A stretch of 64,000 nt of DNA, taken from assembly GCA_002803225.1 (NCBI GenBank), contig NXFV01001908.1, positions 85,397-149,396 of the forward strand, written 5' to 3'. Below the pieces are notes generated by a model. It saw only the letters and a program-made list of their open reading frames with translations, searched no databases and had not been told where the DNA came from. Origin of the DNA: Gamarada debralockiae (taxonomy: Eukaryota > Ascomycota > Leotiomycetes > Helotiales > Hyphodiscaceae). Shown here in pieces: positions 21,903 through 34,049 of this stretch (positions within the stretch are counted from its first letter, which is position 1; each line of letters begins with the position of its first letter). The position numbers and the translations under genes are program-made.

Positions 21903-23053
21903 ATGGATTCTCCAAAGTTTGGAAAGTTTGACATCTCAGAGGTGACCTATAAGGTCTTCAATGGTCAGGAGATCAAAGCCTTCATCATGGTACCAAAGAA
22001 CGTCTCACCAGGCAGACATCCTGTGATATCCAAATTCCACGGAGGGGGTTTCGTAAGTCCCAATTCCCTCTACCTTGCCGAGCAGATCTGATACCTACCT
22101 AGTGCACAGGAGCGTCTCTCTATCCGGATTGGTTCCCACAGTGGGCATTGGATTACTGCCTCCTGCACTCCGCCATGTTCGTCGCAGGAGACTACCGCCT
22201 CATGCCCGAGTCCAATGGCCTAGACGTCATGGAAGACCTCTCGGATTTCTGGAAGTGGGTACGAAGTGGTGATCTCCAAAGGCACCTTGATTCGTTCAAG
22301 CCGGGAGTCGAAGCCGATCTATCGAAGGTTCTTGCCTACGGGGAGAGTGCAGGAGGGACTCTGGCCATCCAATCCGGTTTCACTCAACCAGGCTTCATCA
22401 AAGCAGTTATTGCAACGTACCCAGGAATGAATTCCGCTGACAAACGCGACAAACCAATTATGGGAGCTCCCACCATCCCTCCAGAGGTTTTGGAGAGTCA
22501 CTTAAAGGCCATGGTACCAGGGAAGATTGTGACATCGGCGTTCCCACCCGAGAGAATACAGTTGTGGTAAGTAATTCTCGGAGCAAATCCGTTTCCTAGT
22601 CTAACACAAGTCGCGAGGTATGAGAGCATGTCCTACTTTAAAGGATATACTTTAAGAGCCGAGACGTGTCTTGCAACTCATGAAATGCTGATCGGCTCTT
22701 GTACTCCCCCCTCGTTAGGTAAATGCTAACTCAGAGAACTTTCTAGGTTTTCGATGGCTCAGCAAGGTCGCGTGCAGGACTTCTTTGGTCATGATGAGAG
22801 CCTGTCTCCGATAAAGGTTTTGGCAAAGATCGATGATGCACCTTTTATGTTGATTATGCATGGCAAAGATGACACCGCTGTGCCAGTACAAGGAAGCTAC
22901 CAGTTTGAGGAGGCTGCGAGAAAGAAGTTTGGGCCTGGGAAAGTCGAACTGGTGGTTCAGCCTGGAGAACATGGTTTTGATGGAGAGGCCAGCTTGGAGA
23001 CTCCGTGGCTGAAGGAGGGACTGGAGAAAGTCACGAAGCTATGGCTTAGTTAA
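21903..23053 (+). CDS. Alpha/beta hydrolase (esterase/lipase, HGGGF type)
   Basis: Three exons (21903-22052, 22103-22566, 22747-23053) give 306 aa. The start MDSPKFGKFDISEVTYKVF follows a pyrimidine-rich leader. The oxyanion-hole motif HGGGF ends exon 1 and is joined in phase 0 to CTGASLYPDWFPQW. The nucleophile elbow is GESAGG. The acid/base part reads MLIMHGKDDTAVPVQGSY with Asp, then QPGEHGFDGE with the catalytic His. These are the three elements of the alpha/beta-hydrolase-3 fold (PF07859). The size is typical for fungal cytosolic esterases with no signal peptide; the substrate is unknown. The second intron is long for this window (180 nt). It contains a variant repeat of sorts but nothing recognisable as a gene. 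Confidence 0.85.
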
Positions 23054-25049
23054 TAACTGGTTTAGAATAAAGAAAATCTCCACTCAACCCTTCGTCGGCC
23101 GTGATTAGCTATGGAATGTTCGAAGGTCGAATCTACAGGGTGCGTGGGATTTGTCTACGCCGAAATCGAACTGCTTGTTAAAATTGAAGGCCTTAGAACG
23201 TTTAGAAGAAAGATAAAAAAGGAGAGTCACGTATCAATTGAGAATTCCCAAAACTCCGAAGCTCAGCCTATGAAGTCTCAACCGTTCAAATGATTTGAAC
23301 TATTCGAAATTCCCAATTCTTGATTTACTATCCGCGTATGATTTGAATCGTTCAAATCGGTTGAACGATTCAAATCCCAAATCGCATTCAGTATCCCATC
23401 CTCTCTCCCATTTCACTCAGCTTGAGCCTATGTTCACTAAGTGGAATTCTGAAGCCTTCAAATAATTGAACGATTCAAAAACGGCATTCCCAAAGTCGGC
23501 CTTGCCAACCGGACACGCTGCGAACTAGCACAAAACCCCAAAATCAGAAATACAAACTTTTAAGAGAACCTAGAAATATCAGGTTAATCTTTGAGTCCGT
23601 TCCAGTCGTTTAGGAGGTTTACCTTATTCTTTCATTGCAAATACCTTTCCCTTCATCGCGTAAAAGAGTAAGTGCTTAGGACGCCTCCGCGTTGACAGAC
23701 TCTCCAAAGCGTGTCCAGTGACTGGAAAGGAGCCTGTCGCATTAATTGGAATATGAGATACGAATCGCTCAGCCTATCTCAGCGATTGAGAGTAGACCCT
23801 TTGGATAGCCGAGAGTTCAATTGCTCAAGTCCAGTCAAGGTTCATGGATCCAGCAGGCTCTGTCCGAATTCGTCTTCGTTAAAATATATTAAGCAATTGA
23901 TATCTTATATCCCAATTAAGGTGGTATTGCAGATGGTCCGAAAGTACCTCACAATGAACGTCTATGTGTGTCTTCATTCCCACGATAATTAACTTTCGAA
24001 CTCGTGCCGAAATGGGCGATTACACTGGGGAGCTCTCGTGAGTGAGGCATTTTCACCACTAGATATTGATCATGATTGGGGTTTCTCCATAGACACTTCC
24101 AAGAGGTTTTGAGCCCAACTTTGAGCATGTGATATGCAATCACGAAAGAGGCAGAGGTCGAGCTTTTTTGAATGACTCTCGGGCAATGTTGGAAGTGTAT
24201 TACATGAGAACTGACTTATCACGAAAGTGGAGGCGAAGGTGGAGTGCCTCCCATCCTCGTAAAAGCTTTCCCGAGGCACAATTGCGGCATGGCGGGGCTA
24301 TTTTTGCATAGGGCTTCCAGATTGCTCTTTCCATGGACAATTCTTCCTCCCCGAGTTCTTTCTCTTCGGAATCGAACAGCGGCAAGCAGCACACATGAAA
24401 GGCATTATTTGGATAAACTTTGTCTATTTTCTAGCCGGAAAATACGAAAACCAATTCCGAAGTATTTTTTGATGCAAACCGCAGCATACCAGCCCGCATC
24501 CTCGGGAGAGCGCCACGCTTGCCCCGGCATGTGAACCTCTATATCCCACCATTCAGGACCCACCAAGGTATGATCAATTATCCTTCTTTCCTTGATACTT
24601 GCATATTTGATAGACTCGGATGATTTCTGTCTGTATAGGTATCGACTCTGCTAGGGTCTTGGATAATTGAGGTAGGAGTCCGTACAGACACAAGGGAACT
24701 TGACTGATCTGCGAACTAACAAAGACGTCAACAAGCGAAGGGCACAATCGCAAACAGTACAAGCTATCTGTGACTTGCGGAGCCTTTTGTCACGTTTTAA
24801 GTTTGTGACCGGGAACATGGAAAGGCCTTCTTGTCGAATATGAGACTCAGTGGAATCGGTGAAATTCGGGCGCAAAAGTACAGGCCATCGCCCTGTTATT
24901 CCTATTCCACCCGGCGTTGTCGCCTATTCACCAAATCAACACGCCGTGATTCGTTCTTCGTTTCTCCACATCCTTCCCAATCCTCCACCTGCTCTACCCC
25001 TAAGCTATCGTCGTCACTTCGTTACCGTTGGCACAGCCGTACCCGAAAC
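23054..25049. other. Gene-free stretch with palindrome cluster and PEPCK promoter
   Basis: About 2 kb without a recognisable gene. Its left part holds several palindromes built on TTCAAAT/ATTTGAA (listed separately). The right part, from about 24200, is the upstream region of PEP carboxykinase and includes a CreA-like GCGGGG at about 24292-24298. In Aspergillus the orthologue is under carbon-source control, so a CreA site would fit, but the match is short. Confidence 0.45.
23284..23480. repeat. Cluster of ATTTGAA/TTCAAAT palindromes
   Basis: GTTCAAATGATTTGAAC (23284-23300) is a perfect 8+8 palindrome around one base. ATTTGAATCGTTCAA (23341-23355) and TTGAACGATTCAAAT (23361-23375) form a perfect 15 bp inverted repeat with a 5 bp spacer. 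TTGAACGATTCAAA recurs at 23466-23479. A gene-free interval flanks them on both sides. Confidence 0.75.
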
Positions 25050-25196
25050 ATGAGTTCTACTTTAAAAGCGCAGGCTCTCCCATATGCTGACCCTATCGAT
25101 CGGACCTCTTCTCCATATCCTGACCCCCGACAACTCGGTCCAAAATCAAAGATTCTTGCATCCCGAACCTCAAATTTCCACTCTACATCTCTCAGA

Positions 25197-27495
25197 ATGG
25201 TGACTGCGACTAATCCTAGCGTTAATCGGACGTGTAAGCTGTCTTCTTTACATCCTACCGGCACGACAAGCCCCAACTCGCGTCGACAATTCCTCCTCTT
25301 TGTCACAATGGCTGACGTTATGGTTCCATAGCTCTCCACCCCGGCGGTGTTGTGCCACTGGTAGAGCACACCGAACTCGAAAACGAGCTTCACGAGAAGG
25401 CGCATATCGACTATGATCGAGTAGCTATTGTATGTTGTCTCCAACCCTCCTCAGCTTTGCTCATACTGACCGTCTACCTTCTTGCAGGTTCCCAATCCTT
25501 CCGTCGCTGCCCTCTACGAAGATGCCCTTGTCTACGAAACTGGCTCGGCCATTACATCTAGCGGCGCTCTCACAGCATACTCTGGGGCAAAGACTGGCCG
25601 TTCACCTTTGGACAAGAGAATTGTCAAGGAGCCTGGATCAGAGAATGAAATCTGGTGGGGGTAAGCTTCACAATTGCTCGTATTCTCGTACACAACGTCT
25701 GACTTTCAATAGACCTGTGAACAAGCCCATGACGCCTGATGTAAGCTCAATTTGAACATTCATGTCAATAATTTCTATCGTTTCACAATCCGAATATCGT
25801 CCTTTTCACTTTCGGTCCCCAGCGCATTTCATTCACACATAACATAACAATTCATTGTCATTGGACTGTTTTGCTGCTGAAATATGCGGGGTAGTGCATG
25901 GAGGGGAAACGGGAATTATGTAATCCCCTGCTCACTCTTGTTTTCCCCTCGGCAATGCTCGCCAAGACCCTGGGACACGTGCTCACCCGTTTAATCCGAC
26001 CTTGCACCAATTGTTATTTCTATATGCTAATAAACTCGTCATTAGGTCTGGAGAATCAACCGCGAACGTGCCATTGACTACCTCAACACTAGAAACCGTA
26101 TCTACGTCGTGGACGGCTTTGCAGGATGGGATGAGAAGTACCGAATTAGGGTCCGAGTCGTCTGTGCTCGTGCCTACCATGCTCTCTTTATGCGCAACAT
26201 GCTCATCCGACCTGATCGCAAAGACCTTGAACATTTCCACCCAGATTACACCATCTACAATGCCGGTTCTTTCCCAGCCAACAGATACACCGAAGGTATG
26301 ACCTCCGGAACATCAGTTGCTATCAACTTTGCCGAGAAGGAGATGGTTATCCTTGGTACCGAGTACGCCGGAGAGATGAAGAAGGGTGTTTTCACCGTTC
26401 TGTTCTACGAAATGCCCGTCAAGCACAACGTCCTCACCCTTCACTCCTCCGCAAACGAAGGCAAGAATGGCGATGTTACCGTCTTCTTTGGGCTTTCAGG
26501 AACAGGCAAGACCACTCTTTCGGCCGACCCCAACCGAGCACTCATTGGCGATGATGAGCACTGCTGGAGTGATCGTGGTATTTTCAATATCGAGGGTGGA
26601 GTATGGCTCCCAGATCCTACTTTCTTAACAGAATGCTCATGTGTAACAGTGCTACGCCAAGTGCATTGGTCTCTCAGCGGAGAAGGAACCAGATATTTTC
26701 GGTGCCATCAGGTTCGGCTCAGTCCTTGAGAACGTTGTCTTCAACCCAGAGACCCGTCTTGTCGACTACGACGACTCGACTCTTACCGAAAACACCCGTT
26801 GTGCTTACCCCATTGAATATATCGACAACGCCAAGATCCCTTGCATGTCGACCAACCACCCCAGCAACATCATCCTTCTCACTTGTGACGCTCGCGGTGT
26901 CCTTCCACCTATTTCGAAACTCAACTCCGCCCAAACTATGTTCCACTTCATTTCCGGTTACACCTCAAAAATGGCTGGTACGGAAGATGGCGTCACCGAG
27001 CCACAAGCTACCTTCTCGTCTTGCTTCGCCCAACCTTTCTTGGCTCTGCACCCCATGCGATATGCTAAGATGTTGGCTGATAAGATTGAGCACCACAAGG
27101 CTAATGCCTGGCTGTTGAACACCGGTTGGGTTGGAGCTGGTGCTACCACCGGTGGCAAGCGTTGCCCGTGAGTCAATACCTAATGAAGATGGTAAAGAGT
27201 TACGCTAACAAATAATAGATTGAAATACACTCGGGCTATCCTTGATGCCATTCACTCTGGTGAGCTCGCAAAGGTTGAGTTTGAGCAATACGAGACCTTC
27301 AATCTCGCTGTTCCAAAGACTTGCACCGGTGTCCCATCAGAACTGTTGAACCCAAGAAACGCATGGAGCCAAGGAAACGACAGTTTCAAGGAGGAAGTTA
27401 CGAAGCTTGCTGGTCTTTTCGTTGAAAACTTCAAGAAGTACCAATCCGAGGCGACTGAGGAAGTCATTGCGGCTGGTCCAGCTGTCAAGGTCTAG
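25197..27495 (+). CDS. acuF: Phosphoenolpyruvate carboxykinase (ATP)
   Basis: Gluconeogenic enzyme that converts oxaloacetate and ATP to PEP in the cytosol. Exons begin at 25197 ([10 protein letters not shown]) and continue at 25332, 25488, about 25712, 26046, about 26652 and about 27219. An intron of about 305 nt (25741-26045) precedes [20 protein letters not shown]. Core motifs include [20 protein letters not shown], the P-loop [18 protein letters not shown], the metal/ATP-binding segment [19 protein letters not shown], and [15 protein letters not shown]. The length (about 560 aa) matches fungal PEPCK (yeast 549). The start [12 protein letters not shown] corresponds to the usual amino terminus, but the frame stays open for more than 350 nt upstream, including an ATG at 25050 that would add 49 residues. 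The symbol follows Aspergillus (PCK1 in yeast). Confidence 0.95.
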
Positions 27496-27999
27496 ACTGT
27501 CTTCCGTTGAAGTAGCCGGGATGGGATAGGGCAATACAAATTGCATGGCGTTGATTTCCTTCTGCTGCCTCTGTAGTATTAGCTTTTTATGAAAGCAAGG
27601 GAACTACAAATACCAAAAAACATTCTGAAAAGAGTAACTGATCCAGTGACGAATGAGGCTTCTGAACTAAGCCGTTGCAAGCATCAAATGTCTCACATAC
27701 TAAGAGCTTCAATACAGCTCCATCTTTATAAACCCAAAGATTAGAATCGGACTTGAAAATAGATGAAAATGATAATTGTTGAAAGGAAGTCAACCTTTCT
27801 TCTTCGTAGTCCCATTTTGGCTCTGATGACGATCATGGCCCTCTGTCATGGCCCGCTGATTTGGCGATCTAAGATCGCCCGCCGCCAGCGCATCGAAGCG
27901 GCCCTCGTCTCTGATGCAGGTTTCAACGTTGGGCAACCGTCAGAACAAAAGCAAATAACCTGCAGATGAATCAATCGAACGAGTAAGAGCAAACACAGC
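27496..27999. other. Intergenic stretch between PEPCK and the TCO89-like gene
   Basis: About 500 bp. No gene, RNA or repeat recognised. It should contain the PEPCK 3' UTR and the leader of the next gene. Confidence 0.5.
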
Positions 28000-29517
28000 A
28001 TGCCTTCAGAGCATGCGCAGTCGTCGGCGCAAAAGCCTGAGCTAGGTGACCATCGATCTACCAACTCCATCCACAGCCAGACCGACTCTCCCTCCACCAC
28101 TCCACCTCAACACAACAAGTCAAAAGGGCACAAACATGTAGTTGGACGAACGCATGCAAGGGTGCCATCGAGTAAAAACCTGCACAAGCTCACAAAAGCG
28201 CATGGCAACGAAGGCTCGCATACAGACCTTAAGAAACTGAACCGCAACTCCTCCGCGACAAGCCTAAAGAAGAACTCTTCGCACGTTAGTCTGAAGCGCA
28301 ATCGCTCATCCGCCGACGTTTCCAAACGACCAAGGTCCTCGCAGGGACAGGTGAAGAGACCGGCATCTGTACATTTTGAGATTGGAGACCAGGACGACGG
28401 CGGCTGGGAGGAGGCATCCTCGTCTGCGTCGCCAGCCTTGTCGAGATCGGCGTCCAGGCTCTCCAGCCATCAATCATCTGCAAAACCGAGCGCCAACAAC
28501 TCGCAACCGCAATCTCCTGTTCACTCTCCCTCTTCCAAAACCGCGACTGCGAACACTGATGGAGGGAATGAGAGGCAGAGCGTGCGGCCGACTACTGACG
28601 CGAAAATCATAACGGAGCGTCTGTTGCAGCGCACACCGTCGCACAATACGACTAAGATGTCTTTGGCTACGGCTACACCTATCGTTGGCGGTAGTCATTC
28701 TCCGGATCCGACGGGAAAGGGTCATACTCCTACGTTGAATGGGTCGCCGAAGATTGGTAGTAAAGAGGATGTGATATCGCGCTTTGTAGGAGGATCTGGC
28801 ACGCCCAGCGAGAACTCCCCGTTCTTGAATAATCGCAAGGAAGCATCAAAGCATGCAGTGGATGAGGTAAAAAAGTCGAAATCAATGGGCCACCTATCGC
28901 GACCGGAGCAGAATCGGGATGAAGAAGATGATGATACGGAGAGCGCATTAGCACCAAGGTCACGGAAATCCTCTACCACGCATGCTTATAATCCTCCTCA
29001 ACAATCTCGCACACAGCAAAAGCTATGGCTCCAGCGCGCGAGTTCGAATATTGAACCCCAACAGATGGCACCCGGGGCAGCAATAAATGGTCTGCCTGGC
29101 ATACAAAGTGGACTCGGCGGACTGGTAGGAACAGGCTACGATGGACGGGATCCGCGGATCAAGGTCCAGCTTGAGCGCACTGGTCTCGAATACCTCGTTG
29201 TTCGTCGACATCAAGATCCCGTAGGGCAGGCCTTGAAACGTCTGAGCCAACTGCCTGGCGCAGACAAGAACCGCCAAATAGCAGCGCATAGTCCGAAAAA
29301 GAGCGATGGGGGAGCGGGTGCTTATGGACTCAGCCAGAGTCTAAAGGAGTCGAGGAGGCCGGGGAAGGATAAGACGGGGGCACGATCGAGCTATGATGGG
29401 GGAAGTCAGGATGATGCAGGATTGAGTGGGAGAACGAATGAGGACGATGTTGGAGTGGGTTCTATTCTTAGGAGTATTTGGGAGAAGAACTATGATCTGA
29501 GCGCTAGCGCTGATTAA
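28000..29517 (+). CDS. tco89: TORC1 subunit TCO89-like protein
   Basis: Single exon, 505 aa, mostly Ser/Thr/Lys-rich and probably disordered. Tco89 is a fungus-specific, non-essential TORC1 subunit at the vacuole (PF10452). The assignment rests on the amino-terminal motif HVVGRTHARVPSSKNLHKLT with the following KLNRNSSATSLKKNSSHVSL. It is supported by the block QQKLWLQRASSNIEPQQM, then LERTGLEYLVVRRHQDPV and QALKRLSQLPG near residues 345-425, which is the conserved part in filamentous fungi. The tail GVGSILRSIWEKNYDLS is also conserved-looking. No catalytic motif is expected. Start MPSEHAQSSAQ follows CACAGC. It converges on PAN2 with 251 bp between the stops. An alternative is an unrelated Ser-rich protein, but the KLWLQRASSNIEP block argues against that. 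Confidence 0.7.
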   Translation: MPSEHAQSSAQKPELGDHRSTNSIHSQTDSPSTTPPQHNKSKGHKHVVGRTHARVPSSKNLHKLTKAHGNEGSHTDLKKLNRNSSATSLKKNSSHVSLKRNRSSADVSKRPRSSQGQVKRPASVHFEIGDQDDGGWEEASSSASPALSRSASRLSSHQSSAKPSANNSQPQSPVHSPSSKTATANTDGGNERQSVRPTTDAKIITERLLQRTPSHNTTKMSLATATPIVGGSHSPDPTGKGHTPTLNGSPKIGSKEDVISRFVGGSGTPSENSPFLNNRKEASKHAVDEVKKSKSMGHLSRPEQNRDEEDDDTESALAPRSRKSSTTHAYNPPQQSRTQQKLWLQRASSNIEPQQMAPGAAINGLPGIQSGLGGLVGTGYDGRDPRIKVQLERTGLEYLVVRRHQDPVGQALKRLSQLPGADKNRQIAAHSPKKSDGGAGAYGLSQSLKESRRPGKDKTGARSSYDGGSQDDAGLSGRTNEDDVGVGSILRSIWEKNYDLSASAD

Positions 29518-29768
29518 AGGAACATGAATGGCTACCTTTCTTGTAGTTGGTTTTTGCAAGGCGTTGCTGGATGGGAGGCACTCTGGGCGGACATATGGGA
29601 AGGAGGGAATGAGCGCACGAAGGGCAAAGCATGGATCTGGGCTTCTCGAGACCGACTTTAGAACGGAGCTATGTAAAATTCTTGTTACGGTCAATTGTGG
29701 TTTTGGCATTCGCTGAAGGTAACTCAGTGACTGAAACTCATTGTTGAATTACCCTCAATCGACAAGTT

Positions 29769-32700
29769 CTACCTAAGCGGAGACCCTCCTAACCCAGATC
29801 CCTTTCCAGGTGTCCATCCAGAAACACCAAACGACCCACCAGCCCCAGGAACCAAGCCCACGGGTCTTCTCACCGGCGTTGTAGGACCCGAAGCAGACGC
29901 CCCAGCCCCCTGATCCAATATCGGAGGAGTCTCCGTCCGTTGAATCAAGTGCCCATCCTTCTTCGCCGCAGGAGCCTTATACTGCATGCCTGCACCCGTC
30001 CTATAAATATCCGCCAGAATGGTGTCCAAGATCCCCGCATCCTGAAACTCCAGATACTTCCTATAAAGCTTCAACGCCGTTCTCGCATCCTCAATACTGT
30101 CATGCGTCTCCAACTGAATATCCTCTTTCAGCAGATACCAAGCTAGGAAAGCAAGGGAGAGCTTCCGTAGACGAGCTTTCACGAAGAAGAGGTCGATCGT
30201 GTCAATTACTTGCGCTTTGGGAACATGGATGTTAGTTACGCGGAAATCCTGCTTCAGGCCGTGGCCGAGAAATTTGCAGCCTAGATTGAGCAGGATCCAG
30301 AGCTTTTTATAGGCTACCTTGAGTGGGACAAGATTGTGTTTGGAGAGTCGTGGATCGAGGTCTCCGTGGACAATGCCTGAATACGAGGTCAGGTAGTCGA
30401 CGATGGGCTCTTTGCTTGCAATGTAATCATCGATGAAGGGGAGACCTTCATCCTCACCGGAACCTCTGACTACCGAGACGCGAGCAAGTGCGTACACGAT
30501 AGGTCTGATGGTCTCACGCTCACCGTCTGAATTCATCTCGATCTCTGGCTGGCGTACGGCAACGAATTCAGTATCCAAGGCAATGATTGTCCCTTCATGT
30601 GGAGCTTCCTGTGGTGGTACCAAAGTGCGATAGGTTTTCTCTCCCAAGTTTTTGCTGCATATCAATCAATATCAGAGCACATGTGCAGTTTTAATGACTC
30701 ACTTATGATCCATATACAAGAGAGAAGTATCCAGATTCTGCTTCCATGTATTATCAATGCGATTATTCGCAACTTTGATCTGGTAAGCGATCACTGAAGG
30801 CATTTTCCAGGCAATGTTGAATGTTAATGCCTCCTCGGATTTGATAGGCCGAACTAAGAAATCATTGAAAAGGTGCCATTGGCTTTCTTCCGGCGCTGTG
30901 GGCTGAGAGTGTGCCACTGCAGAGTGTTAGTATGAACAAAATAGGAGCCTGAGCATCGCTTACCATTGACCAATGATACCAAGTGAGACTTCTGATGCTG
31001 ACCACTATCAATATCCGCAGCAAGGCCGATTAGAGAGTACACAGTGATGTTGTGTATTCCCCTTTGAAGGTGAAGTTTCAAGTCCTCGCCTTGGTAGCAA
31101 AAGAATTGACCTTGGTCAACAATGACTCCAATCTCTTCTGGCAGCCAACCAGGCGTCGCCCAGAATTGCTTGGCATCCGGGCTTGCAATAGCTGCATTGA
31201 GCATGAGTACGGCCGGAACACTGTGAATAGTCTTTCGAGTTGCAAGAGATTGATAACGTTGGCACCTGCTGCACCACCCTCGGCTTGTTGTTTCGCGCTC
31301 GACACTAGACTTGAGAATTTGGGAGAAAGATGCCTTTGGGGCTCGTGAATTTCGGGCAGACAGTTTCTACTTTGTCAGTCTGATCCAGGATTTAGAAATG
31401 GGAAGTCAACACATACCGGCAATGGATAGATCAAATCATTGACATAAGTCGTACCTGGTCGAGTATGTTCACTTCGACAGTTCATACAACGGATTGCAGT
31501 TGTGGCGTTAGTAGCCAGAACCTCCTCAAATTAGCGAATAAAGATAGGCAATTGTGATTTGGACTTGCCTGATCGAATGCAGATGAATAAGGAGGTATGC
31601 TTCTGTAGTCTTGAGTTATCCTTTCCAGTAGGAATCGATTCAACCCTTGGATCATTGTAGTTAGGGAGGAACCGGGAGCATCCTCTTCGAGCAGACCTAA
31701 AGGTCCAGCTAGAAACGGGTCAGATCATGCATACTCAACTTCAACAATGATCGTACCTTGCGGATGGTTGCTGAATGTCTTCAACAGATTTGTAGCTTGA
31801 CAAATAGAGCCCTCAGCTTTTTCCAGCATGTCAAATAGAAATCCCATCTCACATAAAAGACATAAGTCGTTCATACATGAGGTTGCAGTATGTTGCAACG
31901 CTAAGTTTCGAATCAGAGGCGTAAAGTGCATGACCTGAAATAGGGAGTTGGCATAGGAGTTCGAGATGTGGATTTCCAAGCCAGAGTACGCTGTCTTATT
32001 GTAAAAGCTGCCAAATGTCAGCATAAGGCACTAGGTTCTATCATAAGCTGTACTAACCCAAAGTCAAAGTCATCCACTCCAAACTTGCTGTACTTGATTT
32101 CCACGTCCCGATACATCACCGGGACCTCTGCTTTCAAGCTTGACAATTCAGCAGCTCCAATGGCATCGGCAACATCACTGATTCGACGTTCCAGAGTGTT
32201 CTCATTGGCGGATTCTCTTGCCTTTTCGCTGAGAAATTTGGGGGCTTGAAGGCTTGTCGATGCCTTTTCTGTAGTTCTGGTATTCTCAACTTGATTCCTC
32301 CTCACATTCCTAGTATTTCGACCATGTCCACCCCATTCGAAGGTCTTCATCGACGATGCAATTTGGGGGTCTATTTTTGGAGGTGGGGCGCCGACTTCAA
32401 ATATCATATGACTTGGCCATGCAGAGAGGAGTTGTTCGCGGTAATATGGCATCCCAACGCTACTTAGAGGACTGTTGGAACGGTTAGAGGGTGCCGGTTA
32501 GCTGAATCAAAAGACTTACGTATCGATACTCCAATCAATCTGAGGATCCTCTTCTGCATCAGCAAATTCCACTGGGTTACTAAGTTCCGCAAAGCGTATT
32601 CTGGAGGGAGAGCCCCAGAGATGAACATTACACTCAGCATCTGCCAAGGCAAAGGCCTCTCCTGACGGCGCAATTTCAACCATATTCAAGTAGGTTAGGA

Positions 32701-33696
32701 CATTTGCCTGCCTCACGTTGCTCGTATTCACATTCATCAGATCCACGATGTGAATCTGACCGAGTTGAGATACGATAATACTAGTCGTTGACATTCGGGG
32801 GTGCATCCGTACATATGCTGCGTGAGCGGGGAAGGGTATCGGGTTCATAGAGGTCATATTCTTCAAGTCAAAAACGTTGACGAAAGAATCAAGTAGGTAT
32901 GATTGCCCTTGCCGGAGGGAGTATCCGCAGGTGACGATAAAGTCATGCTGAGCATCCATATCATTGATGAGAGACGAGTGGGCATTCCAGGTCTTGATGA
33001 GACTGAAATTGAGGGAGTCCAAGATGTTGACGTCGCCGTTCTTCGTTGCAGCGCAGATGTATCGACTTCTTTTCATGATCATGTAGTGATCATTGGTTGG
33101 GATCTGAGAATTTAGCAGTGTCCTTCCAAAGCAGGGTACAATGCTACCTGTTTGGTCACAGTCCCCTTATCCACATCAATTGTAAACATCACATCCTGTA
33201 GGCCAGCAACAAGTATCTCGGAGGTTCCTTTGGAAGTGTAACTCATGCATCGAAGGTCTTTCATCTCGTCATTTGTGATGTGCCATATTGGAGGTCCTCT
33301 TCGCATTGCCATATGTACACTCGTCGATCCTAGAGCAATCACTCCTTTATCATGAAATAACAATTGGCGGACAGGACCTGCCCCTGCCTTAAAAGAAGTA
33401 TAACGCTGCATTTCGGTGCTGTAGAAGCTGGAGACGCGTCCATACTCGTTGCCAGCCCAGAAGAGCTCCTGGCTGGTATCGAAGGACATCGTCGATATGG
33501 GCGTGGGGAGGGCATTTTGGCCCGGTGGTGGAAGCAGCACGCGCACAACCTGTGAGAGCAGAGGTTAACATCAATTCAGTTCATCTAGATTCATGGATAT
33601 GAGGCTGCCCCGCCGGGGTCTGAAATATGATTTGCGCGTGCGCAGAAAGGATACTTATGAAATAGAGTTGCTCACTTCCTCCCAGTCGCCATCCAT
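29769..33696 (-). CDS. pan2: PAN2, catalytic subunit of the PAN2-PAN3 deadenylase
   Basis: Multi-exon gene encoding roughly 1,100 aa. PAN2-PAN3 trims the poly(A) tail bound by Pab1 in the cytoplasm and feeds mRNA decay. The start exon is tiny: MDGDWEE (33676-33696), then an intron of about 120 nt, then [22 protein letters not shown]40 repeats follow ([40 protein letters not shown]). A linker and the catalytically dead ubiquitin-hydrolase-like domain come next ([16 protein letters not shown]). The DEDDh exonuclease comes last, with [20 protein letters not shown] giving D and [10 protein letters not shown] giving D, and [15 protein letters not shown] giving H and D, so all catalytic residues are present. 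The tail is Gly/Pro-rich ([19 protein letters not shown]). It is divergent from the MFS gene (353 bp between starts). Confidence 0.93.
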
Positions 33697-34049
33697 CGAG
33701 TCGGCTCTTGGATTCTTCACCAGCCCATTTCGTTGAAAGAATACTGTATTGATAGTTCGTTGTATGGTAAGGCCGAAGGCTTGGAGCATGGCAGCCCAGT
33801 GTGACGGATAAGGTTTAGCGTGACTTTGTGCTGCATTCCTCAGCCTTGCTTTGTTTCATGAAATTCCCTCGAACTCGGTCATCTGAATCCGATCCAAAGG
33901 ACGTTTGAACTTCTGTTAAGCTATGTAACAGGTTAAGTTCAGTCTCAATAGGCATCTTGATCTTAAGGTTTGAACAATCTGTCAACCCTTTTTCGTTTTG
34001 TTCTTCTCAATTAAAATTGCTTTCCATCCACTTACACATTAAACTCACA
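33697..34049. promoter_or_regulatory. Divergent promoter between PAN2 and the MFS transporter gene
   Basis: 353 bp between divergent starts, with a pyrimidine-rich stretch before the transporter start (33985-34030). A longer in-frame start at 33957 exists but would place the Met within the leader. Confidence 0.4.

Noticed and set aside
23763..23787. 7 bp inverted repeat AATCGCT / AGCGATT with 11 bp loop
   Set aside because: Too short and weak to claim a hairpin beyond chance.
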